Assembly: GCF_030409845.1 (NCBI RefSeq)
Contig: NZ_JAUFQQ010000005.1
Span: 248,001-312,000 of the forward strand
Origin: Flavobacterium branchiarum
GTDB taxonomy: Bacteria > Bacteroidota > Bacteroidia > Flavobacteriales > Flavobacteriaceae
Reading direction: 5' to 3'
Length of the DNA: 64,000 nt
Shown: positions 8,579 through 16,078 of the stretch, piece by piece
Layout: each line of letters begins with the position of its first letter
Numbering within the stretch: position 1 is the first letter of the stretch
Notes under the pieces: generated by a model
Databases searched by the model: none
What the model was told of the DNA's origin: nothing
What the model saw: only the letters and a program-made list of their open reading frames with translations
Program-made: the position numbers and the translations under genes

Positions 8579-9013
8579 TTATCGTTTTAAGAAAAATTCT
8601 CCTGATTTAACCCCAGAAGCAAGCTCTTCTAAAGTCGTAGTTGTGAGCATATCCAATAATAACCCACGTATAACTTTAAACTCATTGTGAACTGGGCAAG
8701 GATGCGATTCTGAACATTCTTTTAATCCAATACCGCAACCCATATATATACTATCTCCATCGACTGCATCAACGATCTGGATTAATTTAATCGATTTAAT
8801 AGCAACATTTGAAACCTCAAACCCTCCACCTACTCCTTTTGCAGAATCTATAATGCCATTTTTGGTTAAAATCTGCATTATTTTGGCTGTAAACGGTTCT
8901 GGAGAATCAATTTCTTTGGCCACATCTTTTATCCCAACACGAATTCCTTGGGAAGATTTAGTCGCTATAAATATTGAGGCACGAATCGCATATTCGCATG
9001 CTTTTGAAAACAT
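8579..9013 (-). CDS. Rrf2-family transcription regulator with three cluster cysteines (NsrR-like)
   Basis: 144 residues with an N-terminal winged helix (MFSKACEYAIRASIFIA and EPFTAKIMQILTKNGII are family-typical) and three cysteines C93, C100 and C106 in the pattern C-x6-C-x5-C, where NsrR and IscR hold an iron-sulfur cluster. NO attack on such a cluster releases DNA in NsrR. The gene lies among nirK, norB, ric and azurin and has one of the three shared palindromes over its own -33 box, so it most likely senses NO and represses these genes and itself. I leave the symbol empty because the operator differs from the classical NsrR sites that I know. Confidence 0.88.
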   Translation of the reverse strand: MFSKACEYAIRASIFIATKSSQGIRVGIKDVAKEIDSPEPFTAKIMQILTKNGIIDSAKGVGGGFEVSNVAIKSIKLIQIVDAVDGDSIYMGCGIGLKECSESHPCPVHNEFKVIRGLLLDMLTTTTLEELASGVKSGEFFLKR

Positions 9014-9036
9014 AGATTGGTTGGTTATATTTTATA

Positions 9037-9068
9037 CAAATATATTTAAAAAGTTATTAAAAGACAAA
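9037..9068 (-). promoter_or_regulatory. rrf2-azurin promoter (-33 and -7 boxes)
   Basis: On the minus strand TTTG (9065-9068) is followed after 20 bases by TATATTTG (9037-9044), a full Bacteroidetes promoter. The -33 box lies inside the operator 9057-9080, which fits autorepression. Confidence 0.7.
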
Positions 9069-9080
9069 TTTATCTTTAAT
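9057..9080. promoter_or_regulatory. NO/denitrification operator, copy 3 (rrf2-azurin)
   Basis: TTAAAAGACA, spacer AATT, TATCTTTAAT. It is the most degenerate of the three palindromes and overlaps the -33 box of the regulator gene itself. Confidence 0.68.
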
Positions 9081-9179
9081 AGATTTTTTAAATAAAAAAC
9101 CTTATTTATAACCAGAATAATTTAATTATCTCAAAACACATATTATAAAGTAAGTTTCCATAAAAACGAATTTAAATTT

Positions 9180-9187
9180 TACCTTTG
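9180..9187 (+). promoter_or_regulatory. -7 promoter box of the NYN gene
   Basis: TACCTTTG matches TAnnTTTG and is 29 bases before the ATG at 9217. Confidence 0.55.
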
Positions 9188-9216
9188 GTAGATTATAATT
9201 TTCTAAATCCCATAAA

Positions 9217-10020
9217 ATGTCCTTAAATAGCAATAGAGAATTAAAACTCGCTGTACTTATCGATGCTGATAATGTACCTTATAGTAATGTAAAAGGTATG
9301 ATGGAGGAAATTACTAAATTTGGTACTCCGACAACAAAACGCATTTATGCCGACTGGACAAAACCCAATGCAAATGGCTGGAAAAGTGTTTTACTAGAAC
9401 ATGCCATTACCCCTATTCAGCAATATAGTTACACTGTAGGTAAGAATTCTTCGGATTCTGCATTGATTATTGATGCCATGGATTTACTATATTCTGGAAA
9501 ATTAGATGGTTTTTGTATTGTTTCCAGCGATAGTGATTTTACAAGATTAGCAATTAGATTGCGTGAATCTGGTATGAAAGTAATTGGAATCGGTGAAAAG
9601 AAAACACCAAGTGCATTTATTGTAGCTTGCGATCGTTTTATATACATTGAAGTTTTGGATGGTGCTATTAAAAAGAAAGATCCAAAACCTACAACTACTG
9701 ATTCTAAAAAACCAGTTGAAAAACCAAATGGTAAGCAAATTGAGAAACAAACTGAAAAACCATTAAATAAAATCGATTTACAAACTATTGAACTCATCGA
9801 AGACACAATTGAAGCAATTGGTGACGATGACGGATGGGCATTCTTAGGAGATATAGGTAATCTTTTAGTAAAGAAAAAACCTGAATTTGACCCAAGAAAC
9901 TATGGTTTTTCTAAATTAACTCCAATGCTAAAATCCTTAACTGATATTCTTGAAATTGATGAGAGAGATTCAGATAAAAAAGGAATCAAACACAATTACG
10001 TTCGCTTGAGATACAGCTAG
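9217..10020 (+). CDS. NYN domain RNase-like protein with C-terminal OST-HTH/LOTUS domain
   Basis: 267 residues, no signal peptide, cytoplasmic. The N-terminal half is a NYN (LabA/DUF88, PIN-like) nuclease fold with acidic motifs VLIDADN (13-19), SSDSALIIDAMDLL and SSDSDFTRLA (about 103-112) that can bind a metal ion. A Lys/Pro/Glu-rich linker (about 153-188) leads to an OST-HTH/LOTUS domain with the motif DDDGWAFLGDIGNLL and YGFSKLTPMLKSL, which in related proteins binds RNA. Such two-domain proteins are widespread in bacteria and are thought to process RNA; the target is unknown. Confidence 0.88.
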   Translation: MSLNSNRELKLAVLIDADNVPYSNVKGMMEEITKFGTPTTKRIYADWTKPNANGWKSVLLEHAITPIQQYSYTVGKNSSDSALIIDAMDLLYSGKLDGFCIVSSDSDFTRLAIRLRESGMKVIGIGEKKTPSAFIVACDRFIYIEVLDGAIKKKDPKPTTTDSKKPVEKPNGKQIEKQTEKPLNKIDLQTIELIEDTIEAIGDDDGWAFLGDIGNLLVKKKPEFDPRNYGFSKLTPMLKSLTDILEIDERDSDKKGIKHNYVRLRYS

Positions 10021-10069
10021 CCACCTCACAATTTAGCACTTCCCACATTTAAACTAAATATTAAAAAAC

Positions 10070-11581
10070 ATGAGAAAAAAATTCTTCATTTACGGAATCT
10101 TATTGTTTCTAGTCGTTGCCGCAATTTACCTTTATTCTGGTCGTGGTTTTTTACTCGTTATCATTTTACCTATATTATTAGTAATTGGAATTTATAATAC
10201 CAAACAAGAAAAACACGCAATTCTACGCAATTTTCCTGTTCTTGGTTATTTTAGATATCTTTTTGAGATGATTGCTCCAGAAATTCAACAATATTTTATA
10301 GAAAGATCTACTGATGGCAAGCCTTTTTCAAGAAATCAACGTTCTTTAGTTTATCAAAGAGCCAAAAATATAGATTCTAGCTCTCCTTTTGGAACGCAGT
10401 TAAATCTTAATCATGATAGTTATGAAGGAATAAAACATTCTATTTTCCCAGCAAAAGTAAACGAAGAGTTACCTCGTGTTCTCGTTGGAGGAAAAGATTG
10501 TAAACAACCATATTCTGCTTCATTACTAAATATTTCTGCAATGAGTTTTGGTTCTCTTAGCGAAAATGCCGTTAGAGCCTTAAATATAGGTGCACAAAAA
10601 GGAAAATTCTATCAAAATACAGGCGAAGGTGGTCTTACAGAATTTCATCTTGCTGGTGGTGGTGATGTTACTTGGCAAATTGGTACTGGTTATTTTGGCT
10701 GTCGTGATGCTAATGGAAACTTTGATGGAGAAAAATTTAAGGAAAAAGCAATATTGCCAAATGTAAAAATGATAGAAATTAAGCTATCGCAAGGAGCTAA
10801 ACCAGGACATGGTGGTGTACTTCCTGCAAGTAAAAATTCTGAGCAAATAGCAAAAATAAGAGGTGTTGAACCACATACTACAATTTTATCACCTCCTAGT
10901 CATAGTGCTTTCTCTGATGCAAAAGGATTAGTTCATTTTGTAGCTCGTTTACGTGAATTATCAGAAGGAAAACCAATTGGCTTTAAACTTTGTATTGGAA
11001 ACACTAAAGAGTTTGAAGAGATTTGTCATGAAATGATCGCTGAAGATTGTTTCCCTGACTTTATTACTATAGATGGTGCCGAAGGTGGAACTGGTGCTGC
11101 TCCGCTAGAATTTGCAGATGGTGTTGGTATGCCATTTGAACCTGCATTAATTTTTGTAAATAAAACACTGATTGCCTTAAATATAAGAGATAAAATGAGA
11201 GTAATTGGTAGTGGAAAGATCATTTCTGGATACTCTATACTACATGCCGTAGCTCTTGGTGCTGATATGTGTAATAGCGCTAGAGGTTTCATGTTTTCAC
11301 TAGGTTGCATTCAAGCACTACGTTGCCATAATAACGAATGCCCAACGGGAGTTGCTACTCAAAACAAAATGCTAATGAAAGGTTTAGTAGTTACAGATAA
11401 ATCTGATCGTGTATATCATTTCCATAAAAACACATTACACTCGGCAAATGAATTATTAGCCGCATCGGGTAAAACACGTTTCTCAGATGTTGATATCAAT
11501 ATCTTTATGCGTGGTGATGAGTTTACTAATTTATCTGAACTCTATTTCCCAGATAACTTAACAAGCGTTACTAAACGCTAA
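10070..11581 (+). CDS. FMN-binding glutamate synthase-like (GltB core domain) membrane-anchored oxidoreductase
   Basis: 503 residues. Two N-terminal membrane helices (about 5-22 and 25-43) precede a domain like the FMN/iron-sulfur core of glutamate synthase. Family motifs include SAMSFGSLSENAVRALNIGA, the glycine-rich GEGGLTEFH, and QGAKPGHGGVLPASK. The iron-sulfur region is CIQALRCHNNECPTG, which has the three cysteines of a 3Fe-4S cluster. The glutaminase domain of full glutamate synthase is missing, so it is a stand-alone member of unknown substrate. It stands alone between the NYN gene (49-base gap) and a strong terminator. Confidence 0.9.
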   Translation: MRKKFFIYGILLFLVVAAIYLYSGRGFLLVIILPILLVIGIYNTKQEKHAILRNFPVLGYFRYLFEMIAPEIQQYFIERSTDGKPFSRNQRSLVYQRAKNIDSSSPFGTQLNLNHDSYEGIKHSIFPAKVNEELPRVLVGGKDCKQPYSASLLNISAMSFGSLSENAVRALNIGAQKGKFYQNTGEGGLTEFHLAGGGDVTWQIGTGYFGCRDANGNFDGEKFKEKAILPNVKMIEIKLSQGAKPGHGGVLPASKNSEQIAKIRGVEPHTTILSPPSHSAFSDAKGLVHFVARLRELSEGKPIGFKLCIGNTKEFEEICHEMIAEDCFPDFITIDGAEGGTGAAPLEFADGVGMPFEPALIFVNKTLIALNIRDKMRVIGSGKIISGYSILHAVALGADMCNSARGFMFSLGCIQALRCHNNECPTGVATQNKMLMKGLVVTDKSDRVYHFHKNTLHSANELLAASGKTRFSDVDINIFMRGDEFTNLSELYFPDNLTSVTKR

Positions 11582-11585
11582 AAAC

Positions 11586-11622
11586 AAAAATCCTCTTTGT
11601 AATATTCACAAAGAGGATTTTT
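11586..11622. terminator. Bidirectional terminator
   Basis: A 15-base perfect stem (AAAAATCCTCTTTGT at 11586-11600, its complement at 11608-11622) with a seven-base loop. It serves the plus-strand glutamate synthase-like gene and the convergent minus-strand lipoprotein gene. Confidence 0.85.
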
Positions 11623-11657
11623 TATTTCAAACAAAACTAATTAATAGCTCTGAATAG

Positions 11658-12062
11658 TTACTTCAATAAAACGTCTAAAGTTTCATTATTCAATACCTCT
11701 TTATTAAGAACAGTATTATCATTTGCCAAGAAATAAGCATCAAACTGTACTCCTTCTTTAATTAACTCCTTAGGAATTTGATTTTTGTTTATCATTTCTT
11801 TCAATAGCTTAGGAAATGCCAAGCTAGCAACTACTTTATTGGAATCGTTTTCTGGCAAATTAGTTTCAAAACGCAGTTCGACTTTATTATCATTTATATA
11901 ACCTCTGGCTGTAGTAAGTGTTACATGTTCTGCTTTAAAAGTTGCTGCAGTACTATTATAAGTGGTAACATACTCCTGAAGTTTTTGCTTGGTGTTTTTA
12001 CAACTTGCTAATAACACTACAATAGCAATGATAGATAAAACTTGGGTTATTTTCTTTATCAT
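11658..12062 (-). CDS. Small lipoprotein of unknown function
   Basis: 134 residues. The lipobox VLLASC places the acylated Cys at residue 21. The rest is a hydrophilic mixed alpha/beta domain with no motif I recognise. It is a single gene with its own space on both sides and a shared terminator. Function unknown. Confidence 0.75.
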   Translation of the reverse strand: MIKKITQVLSIIAIVVLLASCKNTKQKLQEYVTTYNSTAATFKAEHVTLTTARGYINDNKVELRFETNLPENDSNKVVASLAFPKLLKEMINKNQIPKELIKEGVQFDAYFLANDNTVLNKEVLNNETLDVLLK

Positions 12063-12221
12063 ATTTTTTTTAGTTCAGTTAATGAATCATTAATTCAAAC
12101 ATAATATAATTCCATTTCATACACAATAATTTTTACAGACAGTAACCCCACAAAAAATATTCAACCAAATTTTAGAATTTAAATGAGGACTCAAATGTTC
12201 TAAATAATACTAGGTCATTTT

Positions 12222-12317
12222 AGTCCTGTTCCGATAACTATCGGAAGAAATGGCATCCTTTCATGGCGGTCCCGATAGCTATCGGGATTCCATAAAAGAT
12301 TAAATAGACAGCAGGAT
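12222..12317. repeat. Palindrome-rich intergenic element (REP-like)
   Basis: Two 18-base palindromes, TTCCGATAACTATCGGAA (12229-12246, one central mismatch pair) and the perfect TCCCGATAGCTATCGGGA (12270-12287), sit within a block flanked by short inverted ends (TCCTG at 12224-12228, CAGGA at 12312-12316). Sequences of this kind are dispersed between genes in flavobacterial genomes, to my recollection. It fills most of the 12063-12405 gap together with the rdgB promoter; the left part 12063-12220 shows nothing assignable. Confidence 0.6.
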
Positions 12318-12364
12318 AAGCTACAAAAAATCTACTGTAAAATTAAAGTTTCATTAAAACGTTG

Positions 12365-12372
12365 TAACTTTG
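12365..12372 (+). promoter_or_regulatory. rdgB -7 promoter box
   Basis: TAACTTTG matches TAnnTTTG. The upstream TTG codon at 12370 lies inside this box and cannot be the start, which fixes the rdgB start at the ATG at 12406. Confidence 0.65.
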
Positions 12373-12405
12373 TGTAAGCCTTTTTTAATTAAACACCTAT
12401 ATATA

Positions 12406-12981
12406 ATGAATCTCGTTTTCGCTTCGAACAATCAAAATAAAATTCTGGAAATACAAAGCATTCTTAATGGTAGTATAAAAGTACTAAGCCTGGAAGATAT
12501 TGGCTGTCATGAAGATATTCCTGAAACTGCAGATACAATAGAAGGAAATGCTATTCTTAAAGCCGATTATGTTACTAAAAAATACGGTTACGACTGTTTT
12601 GCTGACGACACTGGACTTGAAATAAATGCTTTAAACGGAGAACCAGGAGTTTATTCAGCTAGATATGCCGGAGAACAACGCAATTCTGATGACAATATGA
12701 ATAAGGTTTTGAGTGCTTTAAGCGATGCTTCTGATCGAAATGCGAATTTTAAAACGGTCATTGCATTAAATCTTAACGGAAAGCAACATTTATTTACCGG
12801 AATTGCTAATGGAAAAATTACTCACGACAAAAAAGGCAGTCAAGGTTTTGGCTATGATCCTATTTTTCAACCTGAAGGATATCAAGAAACTTTTGCTGAA
12901 TTACCGCTAAATATCAAAAATGAAATTAGCCATCGCGCAAAAGCAACACAGCAACTTATCGATTTTTTGAACATAATTTAA
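12406..12981 (+). CDS. rdgB: Non-canonical purine NTP pyrophosphatase (RdgB/HAM1)
   Basis: 191 residues, normal length. It hydrolyses dITP/ITP and XTP to monophosphates and so keeps deaminated purines out of DNA and RNA. Motifs: LVFASNNQNKILEI at the N-terminus (nucleotide-binding SxN.HK-like loop), CFADDTGLEINAL with the catalytic aspartates near 64-66, GVYSARYAG, and GFGYDPIFQPEG near the C-terminal third, all family signatures. Single gene with its own promoter. Confidence 0.95.
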   Translation: MNLVFASNNQNKILEIQSILNGSIKVLSLEDIGCHEDIPETADTIEGNAILKADYVTKKYGYDCFADDTGLEINALNGEPGVYSARYAGEQRNSDDNMNKVLSALSDASDRNANFKTVIALNLNGKQHLFTGIANGKITHDKKGSQGFGYDPIFQPEGYQETFAELPLNIKNEISHRAKATQQLIDFLNII

Positions 12982-13159
12982 TAATTGTTTAAAATGCAAC
13001 ATTTTATAATGTAAATTTTAAATTTCAAGACGTTTTTTTGCTTCAATTTCTAAAAAAATGACTACAGAATAACAACACATAAATATAACTATTTGATAAT
13101 CAAATCTTAATAAATACATAATTCTTAAAATAGCATTAGTTTATCTGAATAATTAACAG

Positions 13160-13167
13160 TAATTTTG
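13160..13167 (+). promoter_or_regulatory. DEAD-box helicase -7 promoter box
   Basis: TAATTTTG matches TAnnTTTG, 21 bases before the ATG at 13189. It overlaps the in-frame TTG at 13165, which is therefore not the start. Confidence 0.6.
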
Positions 13168-13188
13168 CACCCTATTTTAAAAATACAT

Positions 13189-15087
13189 ATGAATAAATTT
13201 GAACAATTAGGATTGAGTGAATCGTTACTGAAGGCGATTTTAGATCTAGGATTTGAGAATCCGACCGAAGTACAGGAGAAAGCGATTCCCCTATTATTGG
13301 AAAAAGACACAGATATGGTTGCGTTGGCTCAGACAGGGACAGGGAAAACGGCAGCTTTTGGTTTTCCGCTAATTCAGAAAATTGATGCCAACAATAGAAA
13401 TACACAAGCATTAATTTTATCTCCAACACGCGAGCTTTGTTTGCAAATTACTAACGAAATTAAAAACTACTCTAAATACGAAAAAGGTATTAACGTAGTA
13501 GCTGTTTACGGTGGTGCAAGTATTACAGAACAAGCTAGAGACATAAAAAGAGGAGCGCAAATTATTGTGGCTACTCCAGGTAGAATGCAAGATATGATTA
13601 ACAGAGGATTGGTAAACATTTCTCAAATCAACTATTGTGTTCTTGATGAGGCTGACGAAATGTTAAACATGGGATTCTACGAAGATATCGTAAACATCTT
13701 ATCTACATCTCCAGACGAAAAAAGCACATGGTTGTTCTCTGCAACTATGCCACAAGAGGTTGCTAGAATTGCAAAACAATTCATGCACGACCCATTAGAA
13801 ATTACTGTTGGAGCTAAAAACTCAGGTTCTTCGACTGTATCTCACGAATTTTACTTAGTAAACGCACGTGACCGTTACGAGGCTTTGAAACGTTTAGCTG
13901 ATGCTAATCCAGACATTTTCTCTGTAGTTTTCTGTCGTACTAAGAGAGATACTCAGGCTGTTGCCGAAAAATTAATTGAAGATGGATATAGCGCTGCTGC
14001 GTTGCACGGAGATTTATCTCAAGCACAACGTGATGGTGTAATGAAATCTTTCCGTGGAAGACAAATTCAGATGCTTGTTGCTACTGACGTTGCTGCACGT
14101 GGAATTGATGTTGACAATGTGACTCACGTTGTAAACTACCAATTACCTGACGAGATTGAAACATACAATCACCGTTCTGGTCGTACTGGTAGAGCTGGAA
14201 AATTAGGAACTTCTATCGTAATTGTTACTAAAAGTGAATTACGTAAAATTTCTTCAATTGAAAGAATCATCAAACAAAAATTTGAAGAGAAAACTATTCC
14301 TTCTGGAATCGAAATTTGCGAAATTCAATTATTGCACTTAGCAAATAAGATTAAAGATACTGAAGTTGATCACGAAATTGACAACTACCTTCCTGCTATT
14401 AACAATGTTTTAGAAGGACTTACAAAAGAAGAATTAATCAAGAAAATGGTTTCTGTTGAATTTAACCGTTTTATTGCTTATTACAAAAAGAACAGAGATA
14501 TCACTAATCAATCTGCAGGTTCTGAAAGACGTGATGATAGAGATGGTAGCGCAAGACCAAACAACAATGGTGGTGCAACTAGATACTTTGTTAACATTGG
14601 ATCAAGAGACAATTTTGACTGGATGTCATTAAAAGATTACTTGAAAGAAACATTAGACTTAGGTCGTGATGACGTTTTCAAAGTAGACGTAAAAGAAGGT
14701 TTCTCTTTCTTTAACACTGACCCTGAGCACACTGAAAAAGTAATGGAAGTATTAAACAACGTTCAATTAGAAGGACGTAGAATTAATGTTGAAATTTCTA
14801 AAAATGATGGTGGTGGAAGACGTGACCATAACGGAAGAAATTCTGGTGGTGGTTTTGGTGGCGGAAGAAGTTCTGGACCAAGAAGAGAAGGTTCTGGCGG
14901 TGGATTTAGAAGCGACAGAAATTCTGCTCCAAGAGAAGGTGGTTTTAGAAGCGACAGAAACTCTGCTCCACGTGAAGGTGGTTTTAGAAGCTCTGCTCCA
15001 AGAAACGAAGGTGGTTCTGATAGAGCTCCTAGACGTTCTGAAAGCTTTGGTGATTCATCTAGACCAAGAAGACCAAGAAGAGATTAA
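13189..15087 (+). CDS. DEAD-box RNA helicase with DbpA-type RNA-binding domain and Gly/Arg-rich tail
   Basis: 632 residues. It has the Q motif region (about 6-30), motif I AQTGTGKT (47-54), PTREL (79-83), DEAD (153-156), SAT (184-186) and HRSGRTGRAG (motif VI). A DbpA-like RNA-binding domain follows (about 463-536), then a tail rich in Gly, Arg and Ser with a tandem repeat (GGFRSDRNSAPRE). This is the CsdA/DeaD architecture; such helicases act in ribosome assembly and RNA turnover, often in the cold. Codons in the body (for example GTT, CGT, AAC use) look more optimised than in neighbours, as in a highly expressed gene. No terminator is seen before the next gene. Confidence 0.95.
   Translation: MNKFEQLGLSESLLKAILDLGFENPTEVQEKAIPLLLEKDTDMVALAQTGTGKTAAFGFPLIQKIDANNRNTQALILSPTRELCLQITNEIKNYSKYEKGINVVAVYGGASITEQARDIKRGAQIIVATPGRMQDMINRGLVNISQINYCVLDEADEMLNMGFYEDIVNILSTSPDEKSTWLFSATMPQEVARIAKQFMHDPLEITVGAKNSGSSTVSHEFYLVNARDRYEALKRLADANPDIFSVVFCRTKRDTQAVAEKLIEDGYSAAALHGDLSQAQRDGVMKSFRGRQIQMLVATDVAARGIDVDNVTHVVNYQLPDEIETYNHRSGRTGRAGKLGTSIVIVTKSELRKISSIERIIKQKFEEKTIPSGIEICEIQLLHLANKIKDTEVDHEIDNYLPAINNVLEGLTKEELIKKMVSVEFNRFIAYYKKNRDITNQSAGSERRDDRDGSARPNNNGGATRYFVNIGSRDNFDWMSLKDYLKETLDLGRDDVFKVDVKEGFSFFNTDPEHTEKVMEVLNNVQLEGRRINVEISKNDGGGRRDHNGRNSGGGFGGGRSSGPRREGSGGGFRSDRNSAPREGGFRSDRNSAPREGGFRSSAPRNEGGSDRAPRRSESFGDSSRPRRPRRD
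14899..15009 (+). repeat. In-frame tandem repeat in the helicase tail
   Basis: Two 39-base units (14899-14937, 14938-14976) encode the same 13 residues, GGFRSDRNSAPRE, and a shortened third unit (14977-15009) encodes GGFRSSAPRNE. The units differ only at silent positions plus the deletion, so copy number may vary between strains. Confidence 0.8.
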
Positions 15088-15118
15088 TTCTCTTTGTTAA
15101 TTTTCTGATAATAATACC

Positions 15119-15196
15119 AGAAGACTACAAAATATTCAATCCTGATTACTACTTTTAGAGTCTTAAATCAGTTTATGAAATATTTTGTAGTCTTCT
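15119..15196 (+). promoter_or_regulatory. Long hairpin over the translation start of the next gene
   Basis: An 18-base perfect inverted repeat: AGAAGACTACAAAATATT at 15119-15136 and its complement at 15179-15196. The right arm covers codons 2-8 of the gene starting at 15175. A second stem, CTGATT (15142-15147) with AATCAG (15166-15171), nests inside the loop. A T-rich stretch follows the right arm. It could occlude translation initiation or act as an early terminator/attenuator. Confidence 0.6.
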
Positions 15197-15942
15197 TATT
15201 TTTAGTACTATCCACAGCCGCGTTTTCTCAAGAGACTGAGCATCCTCAACGCGTATCTGGTTACGTTGTTAACGACAACACAAAACTCCCTCTATCTAAC
15301 GTAAACATCATCAATCTTAACAAAGTAAGAGGTGCTACATCTGACATAAAAGGGTATTTTGAAATTGATGTTCAGCCAAATGATACCTTACACTTCTCTA
15401 TTTTAGGATTTCAATCCTTAAGAATTCGTGTAACCAATGACTGGATAAAAAATAAAGTCACTAAAATTCAGCTTACTGAAAAAGCTATTGCACTTGAAGA
15501 AATTGTAATAAGACCTTTTAACTTAACTGGGTACCTAGAAGTTGACTCAAAATTAATTCCTTCAAAAGAAAATTACCGTTATAGTATTTCTGGACTAACT
15601 CAAGGCTATGAGGCTGGAGAATACTCTCCTAATGCTTTTGGAAAAGTACTTGGATCTATTTTCAATCCAACCGATGTTCTTTATAATTTTTTTGGTAAAA
15701 ACCCCAAGGAATTAAGAAAGCTTAAGGAAATGAAAAAAGACGATACTGTTCGTAATCTGTTAGAATCTAAATTTGACAGAGAAACTGTATCTGTACTACT
15801 TGGAATAAGCAAAGAAGAAATACCTGAGATTTTAAAGCGTTGCAATTATTCTGATTCATTTATACAAGGCGCAAACGATTTACAAATAATGGATGCCATA
15901 AGCGGTTGTTATGAACAATACAAAATCCTTAAACGTAATTAG
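15175..15942 (+). CDS. Exported protein with CarbopepD_reg-like (carboxypeptidase regulatory) domain
   Basis: 255 residues. Signal peptide ending near AAFSQ (residue 19). Residues about 26-108 form the beta-sandwich domain that opens SusC/RagA-type receptors (VSGYVVNDNTKLPLSNVNIIN, GATSDIKGYFEID, IALEEIVI). It then leaves the receptor pattern: no plug or barrel follows, only a helical C-terminal half of about 145 residues with no motif I know. Stand-alone proteins of this type are common in Flavobacteria with unknown function. The start codon lies within the large hairpin 15119-15196. Confidence 0.8.
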   Translation: MKYFVVFLFLVLSTAAFSQETEHPQRVSGYVVNDNTKLPLSNVNIINLNKVRGATSDIKGYFEIDVQPNDTLHFSILGFQSLRIRVTNDWIKNKVTKIQLTEKAIALEEIVIRPFNLTGYLEVDSKLIPSKENYRYSISGLTQGYEAGEYSPNAFGKVLGSIFNPTDVLYNFFGKNPKELRKLKEMKKDDTVRNLLESKFDRETVSVLLGISKEEIPEILKRCNYSDSFIQGANDLQIMDAISGCYEQYKILKRN

Positions 15943-15967
15943 GCACTAAAAACATAAAAAAAAAACG

Positions 15968-16002
15968 ATCCTCACTACCAAAAGTAGCTGAGGATTTTTT
16001 TT
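15968..16002 (+). terminator. Terminator
   Basis: ATCCTCA-CTAC (15968-15978) pairs with GTAG-(C)-TGAGGAT (15984-15995) with one bulge, followed by nine T residues. Confidence 0.8.
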
Positions 16003-16078
16003 TCACACAACTCCCCTGCTACACCTAAATTTTCTGATATATAATTTGTAACTTAACATTTCGTAAACTCTTTTGCAG

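Noticed and set aside
12063..12220. Possible small gene or RNA in the gap before rdgB
   Set aside because: No frame with a start and reasonable length, no stable structure apart from the palindrome element to its right.
12370..12405. N-terminal extension of rdgB from a TTG codon
   Set aside because: The TTG is part of the -7 box; family proteins begin at the ATG at 12406.
14786..15100. Open frame of about 100 codons overlapping the helicase tail
   Set aside because: It is a +1 shadow of the Gly/Arg-rich repeat region with a low-complexity Val/Leu/Glu product.
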